Source: Actinokineospora xionganensis (GTDB lineage: Bacteria > Actinomycetota > Actinomycetes > Mycobacteriales > Pseudonocardiaceae). Taken from it: a stretch of DNA of 64,000 nt. Below the pieces are notes generated by a model that searched no databases, had not been told where the DNA came from, and saw only the letters and a program-made list of their open reading frames with translations. Location: positions 60,859 through 124,858 of the forward strand of contig NZ_JABVED010000016.1 of the NCBI RefSeq assembly GCF_014323725.1, read 5' to 3'. The number at the start of each line of letters is the position of its first letter. Position 1 is the first letter of the stretch. Shown one piece after another: positions 8,973-18,200 of the stretch. Both the position numbers and the translations under genes were made by a program.

Positions 8973-9956
8973 ATGCCTGCGATCACCGCCGACACCTTGA
9001 CCCTGCCCCGTCTGCCGGACCTGCCGGAGTCGGCCACGTCATGGCGCGGCGTGCGCAAGGTCGTCACCGCCCAGCGGTTCTTCGAGGGCGAGGGCTTTCC
9101 GGTCCGCAGGCCGTTCCCGACCGTGGACCTGACCGACGCCGACCCGTTCCTGCTCCTCGACCAGATGGGGGCCGTCGAGTACGCCCCCGGTGAGGCCAAG
9201 GGCGCGCCCTGGCATCCGCACCGCGGGTTCGAGACGGTCACCTACATGATCGACGGCGCCATGCAGCACACCGATTCCATCGGCGGCGGCGGTCTCATCA
9301 CCGACGGCTCCACCCAGTGGATGACCGCGGGCGCGGGCATCCTCCACAACGAGATGCCGCCGCAGGACATGGTCGCCAAGGGTGGCCTGTTTCACGGCGT
9401 GCAACTCTGGGTGAACCTGCCGCGCGCGCAGAAGATGATCCAGCCGCGCTACCAGGACATCGAGGCCCGCGACGCGAAGCTGCTCTCCAGCGACGACGGG
9501 GGCGCGCTCGTCCGGGTGATCGCCGGCGAGTTGGACGGCCACAAGGGACCGGGGTCGACCTACACGCCGATCACGTACCTGCACGCCACCCTGAACGCGG
9601 GCGCGCGGCTGACGATGCCGTGGCCCGAGGACTTCACCGCGATGGTCTATGTCCTGTCCGGCAGCGGAACCGTCGGCGTCGAGCGGCGCCCGCTGAACGA
9701 AGGCCAGTTGGCCGTGTTCGGCGCGGGCGAGGCCCTGACGATGCGCGGCGCCGACCGCCAGCCGGGCAACTCGCCGACCGGGTGGGAGGTTCTGGTGCTC
9801 GGCGGCAGGCCCATCCGCGAGCCCGTGGCCCGCTATGGACCGTTCGTGATGAACACGCGCCAGGAGATCCTGCAGGCGTTCGAGGACTATGAAGCCGGGC
9901 GGCTGGGCCAGATCCCCGCCATCCACCGCACGAGTTCGGACGAGGAGCTGACATGA
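8973..9956 (+). CDS. Pirin family bicupin protein
   Basis: 327 residues, ATG with gaggagg site. The first cupin carries the pirin metal motif HPHRGFETVTYMIDG followed by QHTDSIGGGGLI and GILHNEMP; the second domain (MVYVLSGSGTVGVE) is a C-terminal pirin cupin. Pirins are metal-binding bicupins, some with quercetinase activity and some acting as redox-sensing regulators; the substrate cannot be read from the sequence. Its stop overlaps the next ATG (ATGA), linking it to a small TPR protein. Confidence 0.93.
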   Translation: MPAITADTLTLPRLPDLPESATSWRGVRKVVTAQRFFEGEGFPVRRPFPTVDLTDADPFLLLDQMGAVEYAPGEAKGAPWHPHRGFETVTYMIDGAMQHTDSIGGGGLITDGSTQWMTAGAGILHNEMPPQDMVAKGGLFHGVQLWVNLPRAQKMIQPRYQDIEARDAKLLSSDDGGALVRVIAGELDGHKGPGSTYTPITYLHATLNAGARLTMPWPEDFTAMVYVLSGSGTVGVERRPLNEGQLAVFGAGEALTMRGADRQPGNSPTGWEVLVLGGRPIREPVARYGPFVMNTRQEILQAFEDYEAGRLGQIPAIHRTSSDEELT

Positions 9957-10315
9957 CCGATTTGATGACGCTGCTCGAGCAGGGCCGCCTGTACCGCGAG
10001 AGCGGCAACCCGTCGGTCGCCGCCCGCTACCTCGCCGAGGCGGCGGAGATGGAGCCACAGTCCCGCTCGGTGCTCACCGAGTTGGCGCTGGCGTACTTCC
10101 AGTCCGCGGCCCTCGGCCCCGCCGAGGCGATCGCCCGCCGCCTGGTCGACCTCGACCCGTCGGACGCCTACGCGCACACCCTGTTGGGCCGGGCCCTTGC
10201 CCGCCAAAGCAAGCACGGCGAGGCCCTGCCCCACCTGCGCCTTGCCGACGCGATGCTGAACACCGAGGAGTCCGCGGACGGTCTCGCTGCCTGCGAGGCA
10301 CGGCTGACCCGCTGA
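9953..10315 (+). CDS. Small tetratricopeptide-repeat protein
   Basis: 120 residues with about three TPR helices pairs (LLEQGRLYRESGNPSVAARY, ALAYFQSAALGPAEAIARRL, AHTLLGRALARQSKHGEALP). No catalytic or membrane segment. Translation is probably coupled to the pirin gene through the ATGA overlap. TPR proteins mediate protein contacts; a pirin partner is only a guess from context. Confidence 0.85.
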   Translation: MTDLMTLLEQGRLYRESGNPSVAARYLAEAAEMEPQSRSVLTELALAYFQSAALGPAEAIARRLVDLDPSDAYAHTLLGRALARQSKHGEALPHLRLADAMLNTEESADGLAACEARLTR

Positions 10316-10328
10316 CTGTCCACTTGGG

Positions 10329-10721
10329 TCACTCAAGGATGGCGGTCGCCATCTCGGCGAACGCCTCCTTGAGGGCGAGCAGCGATTCCCGCTGGTAGAT
10401 GACCTGAATACGGGTCTTCGGTGTCGACGCGTACAGCTCGACCGGACCCGTGTGGGCCGTCGGAAGCCGATAGGGCCGGACGCCGAGACTGCGCCGCTCG
10501 GCGCTGATCCGAAGCCCGGTCACCTCGACCGGCGCGTCATCGGCGAGACATTCATGCAGACGAGTGACGAGTGATTTATCAAGTAGCACCGTGTAATAGT
10601 CGGTAGCGCCCGGATAGACAGAGATTCTGCGCCGGTCAGTCGAAAGGTCGAACACGGTCGTGCAAGCGCCGAACGTCGGCGTGATTCCCTTGACACACCA
10701 ACGACAAGCGAACCGCTGCAT
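10329..10721 (-). CDS. Hypothetical protein, 130 aa
   Basis: Starts QRFACRWCVKGITP with a CxxC pair that could bind metal, followed by a mixed alpha/beta sequence ending with a helical stretch (ALKEAFAEMATAI). ATG has a ggggag site. It is convergent with the TPR gene and divergent from the broken Xre regulator. Natural composition and codon pattern support a real gene; family not recognised. Confidence 0.65.
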   Translation of the reverse strand: MQRFACRWCVKGITPTFGACTTVFDLSTDRRRISVYPGATDYYTVLLDKSLVTRLHECLADDAPVEVTGLRISAERRSLGVRPYRLPTAHTGPVELYASTPKTRIQVIYQRESLLALKEAFAEMATAILE

Positions 10722-10811
10722 CGAAACTCCCCTGTGGACAACTGTTTGACCAGGTCAGGGTGAACGAGCACGCTCGGGATATGACTTTTCGAGTTGAACG
10801 ACGTGCGAACG

Positions 10812-10837
10812 CGCACTGTGCGAGTTCGCACAGTGCG
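10812..10837. promoter_or_regulatory. Large inverted repeat upstream of the Xre-type regulator (probable operator)
   Basis: Perfect 12-bp arms (CGCACTGTGCGA and its complement) around GT, ending 16 bases before the GTG start at 10854; a smaller GTGCG/CGCAC inverted repeat precedes it at 10803-10816. Position and symmetry suit an autoregulatory site of the helix-turn-helix protein. Confidence 0.6.
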
Positions 10838-10853
10838 ATGCGATCATCACCGC

Positions 10854-11679
10854 GTGACGCGGAAGAAACCGCCGTTCTTGCGGCGACGCCTGGGAAGACG
10901 GCTCGCCACCATGCGCGAACGCGCCGGCCTGACGATGGAACAGGCCGCTGCCCACCTGGAGAAGACCCGCACGGCCTTGTCGCGGATCGAGAGCGGCGAC
11001 AGCCGGGTGGACGTGCACCTCGCCAAGTCGATCATGGAATCTACGACGCATACGAATCGGATCTGCTGGATCAGGTCCGTGAAGCGATGAAACCGAGGTG
11101 GTTCAGGGCGTATGGAGTGGAGGACCAGGGTTACGTGGACGTAGAGACCGAAGCCAACGTGGTGTGCGAGTTCGCGGGCTTGAACCTGCCCGGACTCCTG
11201 CAAACCGAGGCCTACATGCGCACGCTCCTGAAACGGGCCGCAGCCGAACACCCCAGGAACTAGAGAACGACGTGACGGTTCGCCTGATCCGTCAGAAGCG
11301 CCTGACCAGCGACGATGATCCACTCGAACTGTCGGTGGTGGTCGACGAGTCTGCCTTGCAGCGGCAGATCGGCGGGCCGGAGGTCATGCGCGACCAACTC
11401 GATCACATGGCCTTGGTGGCGGAATTGCCTACGGTCACCTTGCAGGTGCTCCCATACAGCAGCGGTCCGCACGCTGCGATGACGAGCGGCTTCACCTTGC
11501 TTTCGTTCCCGCAGCCGAATGATCCGCAGTTGCTGTTCATCGAGTACGTGACAGGCTCGGTTCATATCGAGAACGCGGAGGAGCTTCGTCGGGCTAGACT
11601 CATTTTCGACCAGCTTCGAGCCCAGGCACTCGGGCCGTCTGAGTCCATCGAGCTGATCAGCGAGCTAGCGAGGCGATAG
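10854..11679 (+). pseudogene. Xre-family helix-turn-helix / DUF5753 regulator, disrupted by two frameshifts
   Basis: One protein spread over three frames. GTG at 10854 begins the helix-turn-helix domain (MRERAGLTMEQAAAHLEKTR, RTALSRIESGDSRV). Near 11032-11042 the sense moves to a second frame (IYDAYESDLLDQVREAM, NLPGLLQTEAYM, typical DUF5753), which stops at 11263. Near 11245-11262 it moves to a third frame (TPQELENDVTVRLIRQKRL to ELISELARR, stop 11679). Intact members are about 280 residues and work with the DUF397 protein encoded next. Two lesions in 230 bp suggest decay, unless base calling is poor here. Confidence 0.85.
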
Positions 11680-11681
11680 CG

Positions 11682-11948
11682 GTGTCTGGCGAGGGTTTGG
11701 TCTGGCGCAAGAGCAGCCGTAGCGGCAACAACAGCAACGGCAACTGTGTCGAGGTTGCGTGGCGCAAGAGCAGCCGCAGCGGCAATGCCGCCAACGACAA
11801 CTGTGTCGAGGTTACGATCACTGCTCCCGGCATCGCCATGCGCGACTCCAAGAACCCGCGGGGCGGTCAGCTCGCGCTGCCCACCGCGGGCTGGCACGCC
11901 TTCCTCACACGCACAACCAGCAGTACATCTGCTCCCCGCGCCCACTAG
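11682..11948 (+). CDS. DUF397 domain protein with duplicated core
   Basis: 88 residues, GTG start 2 bases after the regulator's stop. DUF397 proteins are small partners of Xre/DUF5753 regulators in actinobacteria (the pair is common in Streptomyces, where some behave like toxin-antitoxin or developmental pairs). Here the signature WRKSSRSG...NCVEV occurs twice in a row (residues 8-26 and 27-45), followed by the usual end AMRDSKNPRGGQLALP and a W-AFL motif. A standard member has one copy. The 3' end overlaps the convergent gene below by 44 bases. Confidence 0.85.
   Translation: MSGEGLVWRKSSRSGNNSNGNCVEVAWRKSSRSGNAANDNCVEVTITAPGIAMRDSKNPRGGQLALPTAGWHAFLTRTTSSTSAPRAH
11703..11816 (+). repeat. 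In-frame 57-bp tandem duplication inside the DUF397 gene
   Basis: Units 11703-11759 and 11760-11816 match at 49 of 57 positions by my count, and 57 is a multiple of three, so the frame is kept. The eight differences show the duplication is not fresh. Confidence 0.85.
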
Positions 11949-12339
11949 CCCGCCGCGCCAACGCGCTCAACGCCACCACGTCCTCGATCAGCAGCTCCAC
12001 GTCCGCCCCGCCCTCCAGCGCGAACTCCTCGGTCTGGCTCCACGCGGGCACGACCGAGCGCAGCTGCGCCTCATCCGCCTCGGCCAGTGCGGTGAACAGC
12101 TCGTCGGTCACCGTGAGAACCAGCCGTTCCCCGTCGTCCGCCATCGCGATCATCGCCGCCGATCGCTCGTCTTCGATGACCTGATCCAAGGTTCGCCCGG
12201 TGAGCAGGGCCTCCAGCCTCGCCAGCTTGACCGCGGGATCGAGCCCCTTGAGCTGCACCGTGTCGAACTTCCCGCCCGGCCCGTCGATCGCCCCGGCGGC
12301 CGCCTCATCCGACGCGGCCGCGAAATAGTCCGTGAACAT
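11905..12339 (-). CDS. Hypothetical protein, 144 aa
   Basis: Starts FTDYFAAASDEAAAGAID after the ATG and contains KGLDPAVKLARLEALLTG and LVLTVTDELFTALAEAD; acidic, no membrane segments. I recall similar uncharacterised proteins (beginning MLTDYF...) widely in actinobacteria, with no assigned function. It is divergent from the hydrolase gene, with only about 30 bases between starts, and its end runs into the DUF397 gene. Confidence 0.7.
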   Translation of the reverse strand: MFTDYFAAASDEAAAGAIDGPGGKFDTVQLKGLDPAVKLARLEALLTGRTLDQVIEDERSAAMIAMADDGERLVLTVTDELFTALAEADEAQLRSVVPAWSQTEEFALEGGADVELLIEDVVALSALARRASGRGEQMYCWLCV

Positions 12340-12372
12340 CCAGCCACCATGCAACGCCACTACCCTGACGCG

Positions 12373-13161
12373 GTGCGAACTGGTCAGCATCGAATCACTT
12401 TCACCGGCACCGGCGGAGAAGCCCTCGCGGGCACCCTCGACCTCCCGCCCAAGGAACCCGAGGCGTACGCGCTGTTCGCCCACTGCTTCACCGGCGGCAA
12501 GGACAACCACGCCACCCGCCGCGTCTCCCGCGCGCTCACCGACCGGGGTCTGGCCGTCCTGCGCTTCGACTTCACCGGCGTCGGCGACTCCGGCGGCGAG
12601 TTCGCGCACGCGACCTTCTCCTCCAACGTCGCCGACATCGTCCTGGCCGCGGCCCACCTGCGCGAGCACTTCACCGCGCCCTCGCTGATCATCGGCCACT
12701 CCCTCGGCGGCGCGGCCGTTCTCGCCGCCGCCGGCGACATCCCCGAGGTGCGGGCCGTCGTCACGATCGGCGCCCCCAGCGACCCCGCCCACGTCGCCCA
12801 CCTCTTCGAGCACGCGCTGACCGACATCGAGCACGCGGGCGAGGCCGAGGTCAGCCTGGGCGGCCGCCTGTTCCGCATCCGCCGCGAATTCCTCGAAGAC
12901 CTCCGCGAGCAGCGCCTGGCCAACCACATCACCCGCCTGGGCAAGCCCCTGCTGGTCCTGCACTCACCCGACGACGAGATCGTCGACATCACCAACGCCG
13001 CCGGCATCTACACCGCCGCCCGCCACCCCAAGTCCTTCATCGCCCTGGACGGCGCCAACCACCTGCTGACCTCACCGCTGCACGCCAAGCGCGTCGCCCA
13101 GTTGATCGCCGCCTGGGCGGACCCGTACCTGCCGGAGTCCTTCACCCCGGAGATCGACTGA
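12373..13161 (+). CDS. Alpha/beta hydrolase
   Basis: 262 residues from GTG. Features: oxyanion region FAHCFTGGKDN, nucleophile elbow GHSLGG, an acid residue in LVLHSPDDEIVD and a histidine in LDGANHLL. The sequence resembles the hydrolase half of bifunctional hydrolase/OsmC proteins, but no OsmC domain follows. Substrate unknown; cytoplasmic. GTG at 12373 is chosen because TACCCT (12361-12366) sits 6 bases before it as a leaderless -10 box; the in-frame ATG at 12349 would add 8 residues and lies only 10 bases from the opposite-strand start. Confidence 0.85.
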   Translation: MRTGQHRITFTGTGGEALAGTLDLPPKEPEAYALFAHCFTGGKDNHATRRVSRALTDRGLAVLRFDFTGVGDSGGEFAHATFSSNVADIVLAAAHLREHFTAPSLIIGHSLGGAAVLAAAGDIPEVRAVVTIGAPSDPAHVAHLFEHALTDIEHAGEAEVSLGGRLFRIRREFLEDLREQRLANHITRLGKPLLVLHSPDDEIVDITNAAGIYTAARHPKSFIALDGANHLLTSPLHAKRVAQLIAAWADPYLPESFTPEID

Positions 13162-13186
13162 CCACCGCCTCTCGCGGCGGAGAGGT

Positions 13187-13558
13187 TCAGTCAGGCTCGT
13201 CGAGCCGCTGGAGCGCGCTGGTGAGGTCTCCGCTCCGGTGCATCCCAGCGAGAACTTGGAACATGTTCTCGATGCCCGGTTCGCGCACGATGAGGCCGTC
13301 CGAGACGTGGAAATACCGCCCGCCCAGCGCCTCGCCCGTGTCCTCCCACCGCTTCATCACCCGGTCGACCTCCGCGAGCGTCAAGATCGTCGCGCTGTAC
13401 CACGAGCCGTCCTTCGACAGGCGCACTTCGACGTCCGCGTTGTCCACGTGGTCCGGGTCTTCGCCCGCACCGGGGAGGAACCTCGCTTCCAACGCGTCGG
13501 TTCGGACGACGTAGTAGGGCGTGTCCCACGCGCGTGAGATCACCGGCTCGTCGTTCAC
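13187..13558 (-). CDS. Hypothetical protein, 123 aa
   Basis: GTG start, sequence beginning NDEPVISRAWDTPYYVV with SWYSATILTLAEVDRVMKRW in the middle; soluble, mixed alpha/beta, acidic. It looks like a small uncharacterised actinobacterial protein, perhaps linked to an Imm-type or DUF fold, but no family can be named. Convergent with the hydrolase gene, 25 bases apart. Confidence 0.65.
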   Translation of the reverse strand: MNDEPVISRAWDTPYYVVRTDALEARFLPGAGEDPDHVDNADVEVRLSKDGSWYSATILTLAEVDRVMKRWEDTGEALGGRYFHVSDGLIVREPGIENMFQVLAGMHRSGDLTSALQRLDEPD

Positions 13559-13896
13559 GGGCCCAGCTTAGGCGGGCCGAGTCCCGGTGATGAAGGAACC
13601 AAACCCCCTCCATCGCGTCCCATAGAACATGGGAATTGGTCTGCTCACGACCATCGTCGGCGCCGTCTTCCTGGTCGTGTGTCTGGTCTCGTTCTTGCGT
13701 CAAGATCACCCGTGACCTGGGCGAACACGCAGTGACCAACCGATGACCGTGCGGCACGCCTCCGTCTGGGGGGTTGTGGCGACCCCTATTGGGCTGAAAG
13801 AGTGAGCACATATTCCCGGCCGGCACGCCGTGGGATTCCCTGTGAGCAACCTCGATGCTCTTCGCGCGGCGGGCCGCCCCTAGGAAGGTTGCCCAG
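13559..13896. other. Intergenic region of about 340 bases with one possible membrane mini-ORF
   Basis: No established gene. A 28-codon frame at 13629-13715 (GIGLLTTIVGAVFLVVCL then SFLRQDHP) would be a single-span membrane peptide, but no ribosome binding site is clear. A ribosome binding site (aggaagg, 13882) belongs to the next gene. Confidence 0.4.
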
Positions 13897-14085
13897 ATGA
13901 CGCTTGCCCACGAAGCACCCACGGTGGGTCGGATCGCCGCCGCCCGTGAAATCGAGTCGATGCACAACGCCGAGCAGTGCCACCGCGCCGCTCGCACCGT
14001 GGCCGACCACGCCGCCGACGCAGCCGACTGCCTGCAGCTCCTTGAGATGCTCGGCCTCGACCCCGAGACGGTCAAACGAGGCTAA
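13897..14085 (+). CDS. Small conserved-type actinobacterial protein, 62 aa
   Basis: ATG with aggaagg upstream. Helical, with MHNAEQCHRAARTVADHA and ADCLQLLEMLGLDP; a single domain without membrane segment. Proteins with this look (EQCHRAA...LLEMLGL) occur in other actinobacteria as uncharacterised small proteins. It is not clearly in an operon. Confidence 0.75.
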   Translation: MTLAHEAPTVGRIAAAREIESMHNAEQCHRAARTVADHAADAADCLQLLEMLGLDPETVKRG

Positions 14086-14089
14086 TCAA

Positions 14090-14386
14090 TCAACGAACAC
14101 CCCAGCGATAGGTCCGTAGATCGACCTTTTCGTTGACTGCCAGCACGCCCTCCGCCCGCAGCAGCTCCAACTGTCTGCGGGCGAGGTGCGGGGCAGGCGT
14201 CCCCGTCGCCCGCAGCACCCGGTGCCAAGGCAAGTCGTGGCCGTCCTCGGACAACACCCGACCGACCAGCCTGGGCGTCGGCGCCCGCGCGATGTCGGCG
14301 ATGTCGCCGTAGGTCGCGACCAGGCCCGCCGGGATCGACCGGACCGCGTCACGGATCCGTTCGTGCAGGTGTTCGTCCACGCTCAC
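14090..14386 (-). CDS. Alkyltransferase-like (ATL) protein of the MGMT family
   Basis: 98 residues. It has the DNA-binding fold of O6-alkylguanine DNA alkyltransferase (VATYGDIADIA, RLVGRVL) but the active site PCHR is LPWHRVL: tryptophan replaces the reactive cysteine. That is the hallmark of ATL proteins, which bind O6-alkylguanine and hand it to nucleotide excision repair instead of repairing it. Its GTG overlaps the stop of the upstream hydrolase (GTGA). The same pair sits beside adnAB in mycobacteria. Confidence 0.92.
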   Translation of the reverse strand: MSVDEHLHERIRDAVRSIPAGLVATYGDIADIARAPTPRLVGRVLSEDGHDLPWHRVLRATGTPAPHLARRQLELLRAEGVLAVNEKVDLRTYRWGVR

Positions 14387-15183
14387 CTGGCCACCTCACC
14401 CGCCGTCGACGCGCTCTTGTCGCTGATGAACTCGTCGATCAGCGCGGCGATTCCCGAGGGGTCCTCCAAGTAGACCATGTGCCCGAGGTCGAGCGCCGCG
14501 AGCCGGAAGTCGTCGCCCAGGGTGAACCGGCACGCCTTCACGAACTCGGGTCCCACGAACGCCTCGCGCGTCGCCTGCACGAGCAGGGTCGGCAGCCCAG
14601 GCGGAGGCAGCCGCGGCGCCCGGCACATCTCGCTCCACGCGGTGATCACCGCGGCCGGGCTGTAGCGCGGCCGCCAGTGGCCGTCGACCTCCACCCAGTT
14701 CGCCGCGACCTCTTCCTCGATGTGCTCCTCGGGCTCACCCGGCCAGTCGTGCCGCTGCGTCGCCAGGGCTTCGCCGCGGTCGTCGCGGATGACCTCCGCC
14801 GTCTGCGCGTACTCCGCCGCGTCCTCGGGAGTCACCTTCACCGCCGGATCCAGCAGCACGAGTCCGCGTACCCGCTGCGGTGCGAGCCGCGCCAGGTGCA
14901 GTGCCACCAACCCGCCGAACGAATGGCCCACCACCGGCACCGAATCGAGTCCGTGGACGTCGAGCACTCGCAGCAGGTCTGCGGCGTGCTGCTCCAGCGT
15001 CCACGGTGGGAGCCGGTCGGACAGACCGTGTCCTCGCAGGTCAGGCGCCACCACACGGTAGTCGCGGAGGTGATTCTCGGCGAGCCTGCGGAACCTCGCG
15101 CCATGACCGGTGATCCCGTGCAGGAACAGCACCGGCGGCGATTCGATCGACCCGTACGAGTGAACGTGTAAGGCATCGGCCAT
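14383..15183 (-). CDS. Alpha/beta hydrolase
   Basis: 266 residues: VLFLHGITGHGARF (oxyanion loop), nucleophile VVGHSFGGLVALHLA, acid and histidine near the C-terminus (ALDLGHMVYLED). Placed as the LipV-like hydrolase of the mycobacterial adnAB neighbourhood; substrate unknown. ATG at 15183 is preferred because CATGAT lies 7 bases before it; ATG at 15195 is also in frame. It is divergent from adnA and coupled to the ATL gene. Confidence 0.88.
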   Translation of the reverse strand: MADALHVHSYGSIESPPVLFLHGITGHGARFRRLAENHLRDYRVVAPDLRGHGLSDRLPPWTLEQHAADLLRVLDVHGLDSVPVVGHSFGGLVALHLARLAPQRVRGLVLLDPAVKVTPEDAAEYAQTAEVIRDDRGEALATQRHDWPGEPEEHIEEEVAANWVEVDGHWRPRYSPAAVITAWSEMCRAPRLPPPGLPTLLVQATREAFVGPEFVKACRFTLGDDFRLAALDLGHMVYLEDPSGIAALIDEFISDKSASTAGEVAR

Positions 15184-15247
15184 GTGCGGGATCATGCCAT
15201 CTCGGCCTGCCCGGGCGTGCCGAGTCCAAGGCTGTCACCCCCTCGTG

Positions 15248-18200
15248 ATGCAATCGGGTGTGGCCGCCGCGAGAACTCCCAACGCGCCGCAGCTCGTGCG
15301 CCGACCTGCGGCGCACCGGCAGGCCTCCGACTGGGGCGCCGAGGCCCAGCGGGTGCTCGCGGGCAGCGACGGCTTCGTCCGTGTCCTGGGCGGTCCGGGC
15401 ACCGGCAAGACCACCCTGCTCGCGGAGCTCGCGGCCGACCGGATGCTGCGCGGCGGCGTCGACCCGGAGCAGCTGCTGGTGCTCACGTCGAGCCGCCGAG
15501 CCGCCGCCGACCTGCGCTCCCGCATCACCGCGCTGCTGACCGACCACGCCGACGAAGGCGCCCTCCGCACGGTCCGCGAACCGCTGGTCCGCACGGTCCA
15601 CTCCTACGCCTTCTCGGTCCTGCGCATCCAGGCGATGCTCCACGACGAGCCCGGCCCCCGGCTGCTCACCGGCCCCGAACAGGACACGGTGATCCGCGAG
15701 CTGCTGGAGGGCGACGTCGAGTTCGGCGCCAAGTACTGGCCCGAGCGGCTGCGCCCGGCGCTGGGGGTGGCGGGCTTCGCCGAGGAACTGCGCGACCTGA
15801 TCCTGCGGGCCGCCGAGCGCGGCCTCGGCCCCGAGGACCTGATCACGCTCGGCGAGCGGGAAGGCCGCGACGAGTGGGTCGCGGCAGGCCGGTTCGGCAT
15901 GCAGTACGAGCAGGTCACGCTGCTGCACGGCGCGTCGGACAGCGCCGTCGCCCACACCAGTGCCCCCGCGCTCGACGCCGCCGAACTCGTCGCGAGCGCG
16001 CTGCTGGCCTTCGAGACCGACGACGAGCTGCTCGCCGCCGAGCGCGCCCGCGTGCGCTACTTGCTCGTCGACGACGCGCAGCACCTCGACCCGCTGCAGT
16101 ACCGGCTGCTGCACCGGCTTGGCAGCGCCGCCAAGGAGTTCGTCGTGGCCGGCGACCCAGACCAGGCGATCTTCTCGTTCCGCGGCGCCGATCCCCGGCT
16201 GCTGCGCGAAGCCGAGTCGCAGGCCACGGTCGTCCTCGACACCGGCAGGCGGATGGCGCCCGCGATCCGCCGCGCGGTCTCCCAACTCGCCGCGCGGCTG
16301 CCTGGCGCCGGGCAGCGCAGAGTGGACAAGTCCAAAGACAAGGGCGGAACGGTCCAGGTCCGGCTGCACGCGTCGTCCGCGGCAGAGGCGGGCTGGGTCG
16401 CCGACCAGCTCCGCCGCGCGCACCTGCTCGACGGTGTCGCGTGGTCGGAGATGGCGGTGCTCGTCCGCTCCGCGACCCGCTCGGTTCCCGTGCTCCACCG
16501 GGCTTTGGCGGCGGCGGGTGTCCCGGTCGCCGCCCCCGGCGACGAGCTGCCGCTGGCCCAACAGCCCGCCGTGCGACCGTTCCTGGCCCTGCTGCGGTGC
16601 GCCGCCGTGCCCGCGCTGCTCGACCCGGCGATGGCAGCGATGTTGCTCAGCTCGCAGCTCGGCGGCGCCGACCCGCTGGCGCTGCGGAGGCTGCGGCGCG
16701 GCCTGCGCAGGCTCGAACAGGCGGCGGGCGGTGACAAGTCGAGCGACGACCTGCTCGTCGAGGTGCTCACCGACGACGACCGGCTCAGCGCCCTGGAAGC
16801 CGCCGAGGTGGGGCCGGTCCGCCGGGTCGTGAGCCTGCTTTCCGCCGCCCGCAAGGGAATTGCCGACGGTGCGGGGATCGAGCAGATCCTGTGGGAGGTC
16901 TGGCAGGGCAGCGGACTGGAAGCCCGCTGGGTCTCGACCGCGGCCCGCGGCGGCCCGGTAGGCGCCCAGGCGGACCGGGACCTCGACGCCATCGTCGCGC
17001 TGTTCCACGCCGCCGAGCGCTACGCCGATCGGCTGCCGGGCTCCGGCATCGCCGGGTTCGCCGAGCACCTCATCAGTCATCGCATCGCAGGCGATACCCT
17101 GGCTCCTTCCGCGCCCCAAGGCGAAGCGGTCGCCGTGCTCACCGCGCACGCCGCCGCGGGTCGCGAGTGGACGGTCGTCGCGGTTCCCGGCGTGCAGGAG
17201 GGATCCTGGCCCGACCTGCGACTGCGCGGATCACTGCTCGGCGTCGAGCGGCTCATCGACCTGCTGTCGGGGGTCGACAACTCGGAATCGCTGTCGGCCA
17301 CCGCCCCGCTGCTCGCCGAGGAGCGCAGGCTGCTGCTCGTCGCGGCGAGCCGGGCCCGGGGCATGCTCCTGGTCAGCGCCGTGCGCGGCGAGGAGGAACA
17401 GCCGTCACGGTTCCTGGCCGAGCTGTCGGGCGTCGACGCGACCGACCCGGAGGCCGAGTCACTGATCCCGGTAGCCCAGCCCGAACGCGCGCTCGTGCTC
17501 GCCGACCTGGTGGGGGAGTTGCGTCAGGTCGTGTGCGACGGCGCCGCCGACCGCGGCAGGCGCGCCCTGGCCGCCCGCCAACTTGCCCGGCTCGCCGCGG
17601 CCAACGTTCCCGGCGCCCATCCTGACAGCTGGTACGGGCTGCCCGAGCTGTCGAGTATGGAACCGTTGCGCGCCAGAGCGGAGCCGGTCCGCGTCTCACC
17701 GTCCACTGTGGAGGTTCTGGCCAAGTGTCCGCTGCGGTGGGTCGTCGAGCGGCACGGCGGGCAGGACCCGGTCGAACTCGCCGCCGTCACCGGGACGCTT
17801 GTGCACGCCCTTGCCCAGGCCGCGGCGTCCGGCGCGTCGCGCGAAGAGCTGATGGCCGAGCTGGACAAGGCATGGACCCGGGTCGACGCGGGCGCGCCGT
17901 GGTTCTCCCGCCGTGAGCAGCAACGCGTGCGCGCCATGGTCGACACATTCCTGACATGGGTCCGCGACACCCGCGGCGAACTGACCCAGGTCGCCGTCGA
18001 ACGCGACGTCTCAGTCGACCTTCCCGACGGGATCACCGTGCGTGGCCGGGTCGACCGGCTGGAGGTCGACAACGAGGGCCGCCCGGTGATCGTCGACCTG
18101 AAGACCGGCAAGCAGCCGATCAGCGCCGACGACGCGAAGGAACACCCACAGCTGGCCGTGTACCAGTTGGCTGCCGCATATGGAGCTTTCGCGGGCGACG

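Noticed and set aside
13629..13715. 28-codon single-helix membrane peptide
   Set aside because: No ribosome binding site or leaderless box; kept only as a remark in the intergenic entry.
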